From Deltaproteobacteria bacterium (GTDB taxonomy: Bacteria > Desulfobacterota > GWC2-55-46): 63,861 bases of DNA. Position numbers and translations under genes: made by a program. How positions within the stretch are numbered: position 1 is the first letter of the stretch; each line of letters starts with the position of its first letter. The stretch covers positions 1 through 63,861 of the forward strand of contig JADLDY010000066.1 of the NCBI GenBank assembly GCA_020846435.1. Reading direction: 5' to 3'. The notes under the pieces are model-generated. The model saw only the letters and a program-made list of their open reading frames with translations, searched no databases and was not told the origin of the DNA. Positions 54,201 to 62,065 of this stretch are shown piece by piece.

Positions 54201-54681
54201 GCCAGGAGAAAGCGGCATGCTCCTCGTGAAGGGGCCTGGGCTGATGCTCGGGTACTACAAGAACCCGGAGGCGACCTCAAAGGTCATTGAAAACGGCTGG
54301 TACGTGACAGGGGACATCGCCTCGGTCGGCGAGGACGGCTTCATAACCATACTCGACCGGGTATCGAGGTTCAGCAAGATAGGCGGCGAGATGGTGCCGC
54401 ACGTGAGAATTGAAGAGGCTCTCGCAGAAGCGCTCGGTTGCGACTGCGCCGTGACTTCGATAGAGGACATGCAAAGAGGCGAGAGGCTCTACGCCTTCTA
54501 CACCAGAGAGGACCTTACCCCGAACGACGCCTGGAGCCTTGTGGCCTCGACCGGCCTGCCGAGGCTCTGGCTGCCAAAGAGGGACAACATAATACATGTC
54601 GCTGGTCTGCCTGTCGGCCCGACCGGAAAGCTCGACCTGAGGAAGATAAAGGAGATGGCCCTCGAACTGGCAAAGGCGTAG
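51259..54681 (+). CDS. MFS transporter / PlsC acyltransferase / acyl-ACP synthetase fusion
   Basis: 1140 residues in three blocks. About 20-420: twelve-helix MFS transporter like LplT (FLWTQFLGAFNDNVFKIVLS). About 435-620: PlsC-type acyltransferase with the catalytic HX4D in SNHMSFVDAF and VFAEGAITRTG. About 650-1135: AMP-forming ligase with TIIFTSGSTGEPKG, YGCTEMSPV, YVTGDIA and the C-terminal GPTGKLDLRKI lysine. In other bacteria LplT imports lysophospholipid and Aas re-acylates it; here one chain would do both at the inner membrane. Twenty nt after fhs, without a strong ribosome site. Confidence 0.92.
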   Translation: MMKNTSHRSNKLSANGYGGLLKSLGFQSFLWTQFLGAFNDNVFKIVLSMIAVNLATDGTGGGYVSMVGAVFIFPFFIFSGYAGYAADAFNKRTVLIVTKAFEIVAVTVGFFAFWSGRIELMLATLFLMAVHSTFFSPAKYGIVPEMLPDSELSRANGLLEMSTFFAIIIGTSTGTIMYSALKGNLTIVGAFLIAIAIAGTLMSFGIPKVPSSGAQARFRFNPWGEIGQGFKSLMKTKLLLFTVGGITYFWFMGSLLQMDILLLGKEVMGLSDFWVGILITFLAIGIGTGSIVAGKLSGDKVEPGLVPLGSIGMGLFSILLALSPESYPRTAAAMIMVGFSGGLFIVPLNALLQQKSGSEEKGRIIATNNFVNTVGILLASGVLWLMSEVFRVPADSIILVFGVITIVATFWMFKALPDFLMRFVFWMLTHTLYNIKIVGQENVPKDGPALLVSNHMSFVDAFLVGACVQRFIRFMIYEYFYEIRAIKWLLRLMKAVPITDGNRREVLKSLAAAREELKAGHMVCVFAEGAITRTGNLLPFKKGFERIVEGLDVPIIPVHLDRVWGSIFSFKGMRFFWKLPTHFPYPVTVSFGEPLTGASAHEVRQAVMELGSQALDHRRVSEDLLHIRFIKTARKRLFTTCMSDSTGRKLTWARTLAASFALSDWIDENAKAETVAIMLPASVGGALANIACLMAGKTSVNLNFTAGRDSIQSALDQCQADRIITSRAFLTKTGLSEDHRMVFLEDLMKGISGLKWLSCLAASVLLPAKLLSALFCRGKLDPNALATIIFTSGSTGEPKGVMLSHHNIVSNIEGFQQVFQVSGRDTIIGGLPFFHAFGYTATIWFPLITGFSAAYHPNPMDPKGMGDLARTRKGTILIGTPAFYNACIRKCKDADFRHVRYAIAGAEKLREQTASEFRAVFRKDLLEGYGCTEMSPVISVNVHDVEDGSVRQQGRKSGTVGHPIPGVSVKVINQETGEEAAPGESGMLLVKGPGLMLGYYKNPEATSKVIENGWYVTGDIASVGEDGFITILDRVSRFSKIGGEMVPHVRIEEALAEALGCDCAVTSIEDMQRGERLYAFYTREDLTPNDAWSLVASTGLPRLWLPKRDNIIHVAGLPVGPTGKLDLRKIKEMALELAKA

Positions 54682-54750
54682 CAAGGACTACAGGAATCCC
54701 CCACCTGAACGATTACCAGAAACAATTCTGCTGATTAACGGATATCTGAG

Positions 54751-56154
54751 CTACTTTGCGGCAGGCTGGCCCGGCACGGGCGCGAGGTAGACTGTGTTCC
54801 TGGACATGTCCTTTGCCCTGTACATCGCCTTGTCGGCGGTCTTCAGGAGCTCTTTCTTGTCCCTTGTGTGTATGGGGTAGGTGGCGACGCCTATGGAAGC
54901 GGTTATCTTGAGGGCAAGCCCCTCTTCCCGTATGAAATCGTGCCTTTCTATCGTCGAGCGTATCCTCTCGGCGACCCGCATGGCGACATCATAGTCCGCG
55001 TCAACGAGTATCACCACGAACTCGTCCCCGCCGTACCTTATGACAGTGTCGACTTCGCGGACGCATTTCAGAAGAATCTTGCCTACCTCGACGAGCATCT
55101 TGGAGCCGACGAGGTGGTCGTTCCTGTCGTTCACCATCTTGAAGTTGTCGAGGTCGAGGAAAAGGACAGTCACCGGCATCATGAGCCTGTCAGCCCTCTT
55201 TATCTCCTTGTCGAGGACCAGCTCGAGGTACTTGGAGTTGTACAGGTTCGTGAGGCTGTCGATGAAGGCCATCTCCTTCGCCTCTGCGTACTTGAGCGCG
55301 TTCTCGAAGGCTCCTCCCGCGTGCTCTGCGACGAAGGCGGCGTTCTTTACGTCACGAAGCGAATAGCCGCCCTTGCCGGCCTTGCTCAGTATCACGAGGT
55401 AGCCGACCGGGGTGGGCCCCTTCATCAGAGGAGCGACCAGGAAGGAGTTGTACTCGCGCAACGCCTCGTTGTCCGCCGGAGGCAGCTCGGGCTTGTCTAT
55501 GACGCTTATGTTGGAGAGACCCTTCAAATCCCGCTCGAAACGGTGCTTGAAGACCTCCATTATCCTGTCGCCGTCATAGGTGTTCATGTGCCTCATGGCC
55601 TTTATCTCGAGGGCGCGGCCGTCGTTCTCATAGAACGCGGCTATGCCGGCCTCTCCGGGCACGAGCTGCAAAAGGGCGTCAAGCGCGAGGTTGTAGAGCT
55701 TGTTTATGTCGAGGGTCGTGGTGATGGCGCGGCTCACCTCGAAGAGCTTGAGGGACTGCCTCATCTCCTGGTTCTCTTCGAGGAGCTTCTTCTTTTCGAT
55801 GCAGCTCGAGACGGTGTGAAGGAGCTCGTCCTCGTTCAGAGGCTTTCTTATGTAGTCGAAGGCCCCTGCCTTGAGGGCGGAAATGGCAGTCTCGATGGAG
55901 CCGTGTCCTGTTATGACTATGACGTCGGTGAGGGTGTTATGGCCCTTGGTACGCTCGAGCACGTCCATGCCGCCGACAGAGGGCATTACCAGGTCGGTTA
56001 TGACGATATCGAACGTCTCGTTGTCGACCAGGTCGATGGCCTCGGCCCCGCCGGAAGCGGTCTTCACGAAAAACCCGCCGCTCGTGAGTATGTCCGAGCA
56101 AAGGGCCCTGAAGAACGCGTCGTCGTCAACTACTAGGATCTTGCCTCTGCTCAT
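54751..56154 (-). CDS. Response regulator with GAF and GGDEF domains (diguanylate cyclase)
   Basis: 467 residues. Receiver domain (1-125) with D12/D13-type acidic pair, acceptor Asp in IVITDLVMPSVGG and Lys in YIRKPLNEDE; a coiled segment; a GAF domain (about 140-290); GGDEF domain (about 300-460) with intact active site YGGDEF and an inhibitory RxxD site (REVD) five residues before it. Predicted to make c-di-GMP when phosphorylated, with product inhibition. The cognate kinase is not adjacent. Confidence 0.93.
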   Translation of the reverse strand: MSRGKILVVDDDAFFRALCSDILTSGGFFVKTASGGAEAIDLVDNETFDIVITDLVMPSVGGMDVLERTKGHNTLTDVIVITGHGSIETAISALKAGAFDYIRKPLNEDELLHTVSSCIEKKKLLEENQEMRQSLKLFEVSRAITTTLDINKLYNLALDALLQLVPGEAGIAAFYENDGRALEIKAMRHMNTYDGDRIMEVFKHRFERDLKGLSNISVIDKPELPPADNEALREYNSFLVAPLMKGPTPVGYLVILSKAGKGGYSLRDVKNAAFVAEHAGGAFENALKYAEAKEMAFIDSLTNLYNSKYLELVLDKEIKRADRLMMPVTVLFLDLDNFKMVNDRNDHLVGSKMLVEVGKILLKCVREVDTVIRYGGDEFVVILVDADYDVAMRVAERIRSTIERHDFIREEGLALKITASIGVATYPIHTRDKKELLKTADKAMYRAKDMSRNTVYLAPVPGQPAAK

Positions 56155-56274
56155 CTGGTCCCCGCGTGGAAAATTCCGTTAAAAATAGCATGGGTTCTCT
56201 GCCGATGTCAATAGAGGAGCTTGAACATAAGGCCGCCCTTGACAGCGGCTCGACTTGGGCGCATACTTGATGCA

Positions 56275-57513
56275 ATGCGTTCCCGACTGCACCGTGATAT
56301 CTCCCGCGTTTTCTTCCTTCTGACGCTCGGCTTGCTGCCGCTTGCCGGGTGCGGCGACGTCTCGCTAGGCCCGGAAGGGGCGTCTTCCCTGCTCGCCAGC
56401 TCTCTCTCGGCAGGCGACAGCCACTCATGCGCCATAACGGGCGGCAAGGTGCAGTGCTGGGGCCTCAACACCTCAGGCCAGCTCGGCAACGGCACCTCTA
56501 CCAGCTCTCTTACCCCTGTGTTTGTCTCCGGCATAACCGACGCTGTCCAGGTCCAGGCCGGCGGCAAACACACCTGCGCGCGCCTCTCGAGCGGCGCGGT
56601 CTGGTGCTGGGGGGACAACACGGAAGGGCAGCTCGGCAACGGCTCGTTCACCAGTTCGCTCGTCCCAGTGCTCTCTACCGGCGTCTCAAGCGCGGTCAGC
56701 GTATCTGCGGGCGGCTACCATACCTGCGCTGTACGCGCCGACGGCAGGGCCCTGTGCTGGGGCAGGAACATAGAAGGCCAGCTCGGCGACGCCAGGAACA
56801 TCACCTCAAATCTGCCCGTGCAGGTCTTCGGCATTACAACCGCCAGCACCATCTCCACCGGAGGGGCGCACACCTGCGCCAGGCTCGCAGACTCTACGAT
56901 CCAGTGCTGGGGCTCGAACACCCTCGACCAGCTCGGCAACACCGCCCTGGTAGCGGCTTCAAGGAACACGCCGATAGCCGTCACCGGCATAAATACGGCT
57001 GTTTCGATATCGGCTGGCACTGGCCACAGCTGCGCCGAGGTAGCCTCCCCGTCAAGGGTACGGTGCTGGGGAGACAACTTCTCAGGCCAGCTCGCCCGCG
57101 AGTGGACAGCCCAGCTCTTCCCTGACCCGCCATTGATGACCTCTCCCGAGGCCTTGAACGTCACCGGAATAACGACCCCAAACGGGGCCGCGGCCGGATA
57201 CGCGCACTCTTGCGCGGCGCTGGATGACAACACTATAAGGTGCTGGGGCGAGAATTTCGACGGACAGCTCGGCAACGGGACTGTCGCAGGCTTTATCCCG
57301 CCTGACCCGAGCGCGTCAGCCACCTCCACCATCGTGCCTGTGACCGTAAGCGGCATTACAGCGGCAACCCAGGTCGTAACCGGCCAGTTCCATTCATGCG
57401 CGCTCCTGCTGAACGGCACTGTCATGTGCTGGGGCAGGAACTCGTCAGGACAGTTGGGGGACGGCACCGGAGTAGTCGCGGCCACGCCAGTGGAGGTAAC
57501 CCTCCTACCCTGA
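56275..57513 (+). CDS. RCC1-repeat lipoprotein
   Basis: 412 residues. Lipoprotein signal with LPLAGC (C at about 24) then seven RCC1-type repeats, each with a SAGxxHSCA block followed by xxCWGxNxxGQLGNG (for example SAGDSHSCAITGGKVQCWG). Together they would form a seven-bladed beta-propeller held by one cysteine pair per blade. Such exported propellers are probably binding proteins; no ligand is known. The ATG at 56275 lacks a clear ribosome site; an open frame starts at TTG 56221. Confidence 0.85.
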   Translation: MRSRLHRDISRVFFLLTLGLLPLAGCGDVSLGPEGASSLLASSLSAGDSHSCAITGGKVQCWGLNTSGQLGNGTSTSSLTPVFVSGITDAVQVQAGGKHTCARLSSGAVWCWGDNTEGQLGNGSFTSSLVPVLSTGVSSAVSVSAGGYHTCAVRADGRALCWGRNIEGQLGDARNITSNLPVQVFGITTASTISTGGAHTCARLADSTIQCWGSNTLDQLGNTALVAASRNTPIAVTGINTAVSISAGTGHSCAEVASPSRVRCWGDNFSGQLAREWTAQLFPDPPLMTSPEALNVTGITTPNGAAAGYAHSCAALDDNTIRCWGENFDGQLGNGTVAGFIPPDPSASATSTIVPVTVSGITAATQVVTGQFHSCALLLNGTVMCWGRNSSGQLGDGTGVVAATPVEVTLLP

Positions 57514-57679
57514 CCTTTCCTCAGACATGAAGCCTCATCCACCTGAAAACACTCAGAAAAAGCTCCCCGGCCAAAGAGCGGCGGCTCAAAGCCGCACACC
57601 ACCTCCACCCCTCCTTTCAAAAGACAATCCAGCATGATTCTGATAAAATCCATTCAAAACATCTTCAGGAGGCCTTGAC

Positions 57680-58147
57680 ATGGTAGCCGAAGGCAAAGGA
57701 GCGCCGGACTTTTCGCTCTCCGGCATAGACGAACAGGGAAATGAAAAGAGCTATTCCCTCAAGGACTTCAAGGGGAAGAATCTTGTCCTGTACTTTTATC
57801 CAAAGGACTCAACGCCCGGATGCACGCAGGAGGCCTGCGACTTCAGGGACAACATGGCGAGGATCCTGAAGGGCGCGGCAGTCGTCGGGGTAAGCCCTGA
57901 TTCGATCGCCTCCCACAAGAACTTCAGGGAAAAGCAGTCTATCCCCTACCCGCTCCTTTCAGACCCTGACAGAAAAACAGCCCTCGCCTACGGCGCGTAC
58001 GGAGAAAAGACCATGTACGGCAAGAAGTCAATGGGCATAATAAGGTCTACCTTTCTCATTGACGCCAAGGGGGTCGTGAAAAAGGCTTGGACAGGCGTGA
58101 AGGTCGCGGGGCATGTCGATGAGGTGATAGAGGCGATAGGGAAGTAA
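57680..58147 (+). CDS. bcp: Thioredoxin-dependent peroxiredoxin Bcp (PrxQ type)
   Basis: 155 residues, normal length. Peroxidatic Cys in DSTPGCTQEACDFRD; the resolving Cys five residues on is present (CTQEAC), as in PrxQ proteins. Reduces H2O2 and alkyl peroxides in the cytoplasm. AGGAGG lies 7 nt before the ATG. Followed by a GC hairpin. Confidence 0.95.
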   Translation: MVAEGKGAPDFSLSGIDEQGNEKSYSLKDFKGKNLVLYFYPKDSTPGCTQEACDFRDNMARILKGAAVVGVSPDSIASHKNFREKQSIPYPLLSDPDRKTALAYGAYGEKTMYGKKSMGIIRSTFLIDAKGVVKKAWTGVKVAGHVDEVIEAIGK

Positions 58148-58161
58148 CCCCCTCACACCAA

Positions 58162-58196
58162 CCCTCTCCCGCAAGGGGAGAGGGGGTCTTTGCTTT
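58162..58196 (+). terminator. Hairpin after bcp (CCCTCTCCC-type)
   Basis: CCCTCTCCC-GCAA-GGGGAGAGGG then GGTCTTTGCTTTTG. The sequence around it (CCCCTCACACCAACCCTCTC) resembles a common dispersed bacterial repeat; it probably serves as the terminator. Confidence 0.65.
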
Positions 58197-58310
58197 TGTG
58201 TTTTGTCTTTAAACACATACCATGTACCAGGGCGGAGAGCGCCATAACGCCGCTATTCCCGGAATTAACCTTTTGCCCTCCCCTCCCCTTTCGTGTAAAA
58301 TTAGACTATT

Positions 58311-60497
58311 ATGCCTTTTCTGAAATCCCTCAACCCGACCCAGATGGAAGCCGTCACCTTCGGCGACGGCCCGCTTTTAATCCTCGCAGGCGCCGGAAGC
58401 GGAAAGACCCGCGTCCTGACCGCGAGAATCGCCTTTCTCGTCAAAAAGCTCGGCATAGCCCCGGAGTCCATCCTCGCCGTCACCTTCACGAACAAGGCCG
58501 CAGGAGAGATGAGGGAGAGGCTCGGCCACCTCATAGGAGAGAGCGCACGGAGCCTGTGGCTCGGCACCTTCCACTCACTGGGCCTCCGGCTCCTCAGGAG
58601 GGAGTCGAGGGTTTTAGGGCTCAACGGAGACCTTACCGTCTACAACGACGACGACCAGCTCTCCCTCATAAAGCAGGTCATGGCCGACCTCAAGATGAAC
58701 GAGAAGACAATAGCGCCCAAGGCCATGCTCGCCCGCATAAACCAGGCCAAGAACAACAATATCGGCCCAATCGAGTTCGCCAGCCTCATCGACGACTTCA
58801 TAGCGGAGCGGGCCGCGAAGGTCTACACCCTCTACCAGAAAAAGCTCCGCGAGATGGGCTGTCTTGACTTCGGCGACCTCATCTGCGAACCGATAAACCT
58901 CCTCAGACAGCACCCGAACGTGCTCGAGCGCTACAAGTCCCTCTTCCAGTACCTCCTCGTCGACGAGTACCAGGACACGAACCGCGCCCAGTACCTCCTC
59001 ACGGGCATGCTCGCCTCAGGTTCGAGAAACCTTCTTGCCGTCGGAGACCCTGACCAGTCTATCTACGCGTGGCGGGGAGCGGACATCTCCAACATCCTCG
59101 ACTTCGAGAAGGACTACCCTGACGCAACCGTCCTGAGGCTCGAGCAGAACTACCGCTCGACAAGGCACATCCTCTCGGCCGCGAACTCGGTGATAGAGAG
59201 GAACGCCAGACGCCTTGAGAAGACCCTCTGGACGGAGAACCATGAGGGGTGCCCGCTCATCCACGAAGAGGCAAGGGACGAGTACGACGAGGCCAGGGCC
59301 GCCATAAGAAAGCTCAGGGAAAGGGTCTCCAAAGGCGGCCTCTCATACAGGGACTGCGCCATATTTTACAGGACCAACGCGCAATCCAGGGTATTCGAGG
59401 AATTGCTCATAAGGGAGGGCATACCCTACGCCATCGTCGGCGGCGTCAGATTCTACGACAGGATGGAGATAAAGGACGCGCTCGCTTATTTGCGCATTAT
59501 CTCCAACCCGAGCGACTCCATAAGCCTTCAGAGGATAATAAACAAGCCTGCCAGAGGCATAGGCAAGGTAACGCTCGACAGGGTCATAGCCATAAGCAAC
59601 GAAATCAGCATCCCACTCCTTGAGGCCTTCAGGGAGGCCCAGGACAGGGGCCTTCTGGGAAAGACAAAGACAAGGGCGTTCCTCGAGGCGTACGACACAT
59701 TCAGGGTGCAGATGGGAAAGTTATCCCTCCATGAGCTCTGCCTCCAGCTCCTTGAGGACGCCGGGTACATGATGATGTGGCAGGAGGAGAACACGCAGGA
59801 GGCGACTGAGCGCGTCGAGAACCTCTTCGAACTCATCTCCGCCATAAAGGACTTCGAGGCGGCCAATCCCTCCGCTTCTCTCGCTGATTTCCTCGACCAG
59901 GTCGCGCTGATCTCCGACATAGACAACTACGAGGAAAAATCAGACAGGCTTACCCTCATGACGCTCCACTCGGCCAAGGGACTCGAGTTCAAAGCCGTCT
60001 TCCTCGTCGGCATGGAAGAAGGCCTTTTCCCGCACTCGAGGAGCGCCGAAGACCCGGGCCAGCTCGAAGAGGAGAGGCGCCTTTGCTATGTGGGCATGAC
60101 GAGGGCGAGAGAAGAACTCTACCTGTTCTCCGCGCGCGCGAGATCCGTCTACGGAGAGACGCGTTATCAGGCGCGCTCGAGGTTCATAGACGAAATAGCC
60201 CCTGAACACATCACTCTCGCCAACGAGGAGCCCAGGCCTGTCAGAAAAACTGTCTTCACCGCCCCTGACGAGGTCTATTATTCACCTGAGTCCGGGGCGC
60301 ACGAGACCTCTCCCGAAGAACAGGGCGACTCCCTGCCATGGAGGGTCGGCATGAAGGTCACCCACCCGAGCTTCGGGGTCGGCATAATCAGGGAAAGGTC
60401 AGGGGCCGGTCCCGACCTGAAGGTCACTGTCAACTTCAAGGACGCAGGGGTCAAAAAACTCGCCATCAAATACGCCGGACTCACCCCCCTTTCCTGA
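58311..60497 (+). CDS. pcrA: UvrD/PcrA-type superfamily 1 DNA helicase
   Basis: 728 residues, PcrA length. Motif I GAGSGKTRVLTARIAFL near 25-41, motif Ia VTFTNKAAGEMRERL, motif II LLVDEYQDTN, motif III GDPDQSIYAWRGA, motif IV LEQNYRST, motif V MTLHSAKGLEFKAVFLVG and motif VI YVGMTRARE are all present. The C-terminal Tudor-like segment (VTHPSFGVGIIRE) is the PcrA RNA-polymerase-binding type. Unwinds DNA in repair and removes RecA. Stands alone. Confidence 0.95.
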   Translation: MPFLKSLNPTQMEAVTFGDGPLLILAGAGSGKTRVLTARIAFLVKKLGIAPESILAVTFTNKAAGEMRERLGHLIGESARSLWLGTFHSLGLRLLRRESRVLGLNGDLTVYNDDDQLSLIKQVMADLKMNEKTIAPKAMLARINQAKNNNIGPIEFASLIDDFIAERAAKVYTLYQKKLREMGCLDFGDLICEPINLLRQHPNVLERYKSLFQYLLVDEYQDTNRAQYLLTGMLASGSRNLLAVGDPDQSIYAWRGADISNILDFEKDYPDATVLRLEQNYRSTRHILSAANSVIERNARRLEKTLWTENHEGCPLIHEEARDEYDEARAAIRKLRERVSKGGLSYRDCAIFYRTNAQSRVFEELLIREGIPYAIVGGVRFYDRMEIKDALAYLRIISNPSDSISLQRIINKPARGIGKVTLDRVIAISNEISIPLLEAFREAQDRGLLGKTKTRAFLEAYDTFRVQMGKLSLHELCLQLLEDAGYMMMWQEENTQEATERVENLFELISAIKDFEAANPSASLADFLDQVALISDIDNYEEKSDRLTLMTLHSAKGLEFKAVFLVGMEEGLFPHSRSAEDPGQLEEERRLCYVGMTRAREELYLFSARARSVYGETRYQARSRFIDEIAPEHITLANEEPRPVRKTVFTAPDEVYYSPESGAHETSPEEQGDSLPWRVGMKVTHPSFGVGIIRERSGAGPDLKVTVNFKDAGVKKLAIKYAGLTPLS

Positions 60498-60650
60498 CCG
60501 CCCTTACTTGACTTATCAGGTAAAACTTATTATTATCCTTGAGGATACGCCCTGGTTTTACGGCCGGAGAGGCAGTTTCCAGCCGTACAACAGATTCTTT
60601 GTCCGCAGTATCCCCGTAATCCATCATGGAAGGACGCGCAAAGGAGAAAG

Positions 60651-61511
60651 ATGACGATAAAAAAGGCTGTTTTCCCGGCCGCCGGCTTCGGGACGAGGTT
60701 TCTTCCGGCTACAAAGGCCATCCCCAAGGAGATGCTGCCCCTTGTGGACAAGCCGCTTATCCAGTACGCTGTCGAGGAGGCCAAGGCTTCCGGACTTTCC
60801 GAGATTGTAATAGTGACCGGAATGGGCAAGACCGCCATTGAAGACCATTTTGACACCTCCTTCGAGCTCGAGATGCTCCTCAGAGAGCGCGACAAGACAG
60901 AGCTCCTCAAGATGATAGAGAACGTCTCTGGCCTGACCCACTTCTCGTACACGAGGCAGAAAAAGCCGCTCGGGCTCGGACACGCCATAGGCATAACGCA
61001 AAACCTCATAAATAACGAGCCGTTCGCGGTTTTTCTCAGTGACGATATAATAGACTCAGAAGTCCCGGTGATGAAGCAGATGACCGAGGTCTTCAAAAAG
61101 TACGGCACGACCATACTCGCCGTGCAGAAGGTGCCGAAAAGCCAGGCGCACATGTACGGCGTGATAAAGGGCAAGAAGGTGGCCCCCGGGGTCTACAAGG
61201 TATTGGACCTCGTGGAAAAGCCGAAGTCCAACCCGCCTTCGAACCTCGCCATAATCGGCAGGTACATACTCACCCCGGGCATATTCGGAGCGCTCGAAGA
61301 GACGAAGCCCGGCAAGGGCGGGGAGATACAGCTCACGGACGCGCTGCGGATACTCATGCGCACGCAGGCCATATACGCCTTCGAGTTCGAAGGCACCCGC
61401 TACGACGCGGGAGACAAGCTCGGGTTTCTCAAGGCCAACATCTCTCTTGCGTTGAAGCGCCCTGAACTGAAGGCCGAACTGAGGAAGTTCCTCAAGGACG
61501 TCAAACTCTAA
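60651..61511 (+). CDS. galU: UTP-glucose-1-phosphate uridylyltransferase
   Basis: 286 residues. Makes UDP-glucose for surface polysaccharides. The nucleotide-binding motif FPAAGFGTRFLPATKAIPKE is followed by DKPLIQYAVEEA, GLGHAI and LSDDII, with VEKPKSNPPSNLAIIGRY and RYDAGDKLGFLKANI at the C-terminal half. AAAGGAGAAAG precedes the ATG. Followed closely by hsp20. Confidence 0.95.
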   Translation: MTIKKAVFPAAGFGTRFLPATKAIPKEMLPLVDKPLIQYAVEEAKASGLSEIVIVTGMGKTAIEDHFDTSFELEMLLRERDKTELLKMIENVSGLTHFSYTRQKKPLGLGHAIGITQNLINNEPFAVFLSDDIIDSEVPVMKQMTEVFKKYGTTILAVQKVPKSQAHMYGVIKGKKVAPGVYKVLDLVEKPKSNPPSNLAIIGRYILTPGIFGALEETKPGKGGEIQLTDALRILMRTQAIYAFEFEGTRYDAGDKLGFLKANISLALKRPELKAELRKFLKDVKL

Positions 61512-61534
61512 AGAAGCTTGAGGTGGCCCCCGTT

Positions 61535-61984
61535 ATGGCGAAGATATCGAAAAAAGGCTTGCAGACGCCGATCAGGATAGAGACACTCAACCAGTTCCTG
61601 TTCGAGTGCCTCGGCGACGAAGGGAGCCTCCTGGCCCCGGAACCGATGACGCACGTGCCTTCGCTCGATCTGTTCGCGACGCCAAAGGAACTTGTCGTGG
61701 AGATAGAGCTCCCCGGCGTACAGAAGGACGACATAGACATCACCCTGTACAAGAACACGCTCACCATACGGGCCATAAAGCTCGAGTGCATTGAAGAAGA
61801 CAAGATAAACTATGTCTGCATGGAGAGGAGCTTCGGCCGCATTTTCAGGGCAATCGAGCTGCCTCACCCGGTCGACACCGCGAGGATAAAGGCCAACTAC
61901 GGCAACGGGGTCCTCACGATAATCATGCCGAGGGTCGAAGACAAGCGGAACAACAAGCAGAAAGTCTCCATAGAGTCGGCCTGA
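61535..61984 (+). CDS. Small heat-shock protein Hsp20 family
   Basis: 149 residues. An alpha-crystallin domain spans about 45-140: LDLFATPKELVVEIELPGVQ, DIDITLYKNTLTIRA and the conserved GVLTIIMPR, with the ERSFGRIFRAIELP strand. ATP-independent holdase. The ATG at 61535 is chosen: GAGGTG lies 9 nt upstream; GTG at 61523 is an alternative. Lies between galU and lon, another heat-shock function, 81 nt before lon. Confidence 0.9.
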   Translation: MAKISKKGLQTPIRIETLNQFLFECLGDEGSLLAPEPMTHVPSLDLFATPKELVVEIELPGVQKDDIDITLYKNTLTIRAIKLECIEEDKINYVCMERSFGRIFRAIELPHPVDTARIKANYGNGVLTIIMPRVEDKRNNKQKVSIESA

Positions 61985-62065
61985 AGCGGCAGTGGCGCAC
62001 TCTCAGTAAAAAATTCCCCGTTGCGCCGGATTGAATGCCGGCGTGAAAAAAGAGAGGAAGTACTC

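Noticed and set aside
54868-56136. Plus-strand 422-residue open frame
   Set aside because: Antisense to the REC-GAF-GGDEF gene; rich in His/Val/Leu as expected for a shadow frame.
56715-57653. Minus-strand 312-residue open frame
   Set aside because: Antisense to the RCC1-repeat gene; the opposite frame shows seven regular repeats and a lipobox.
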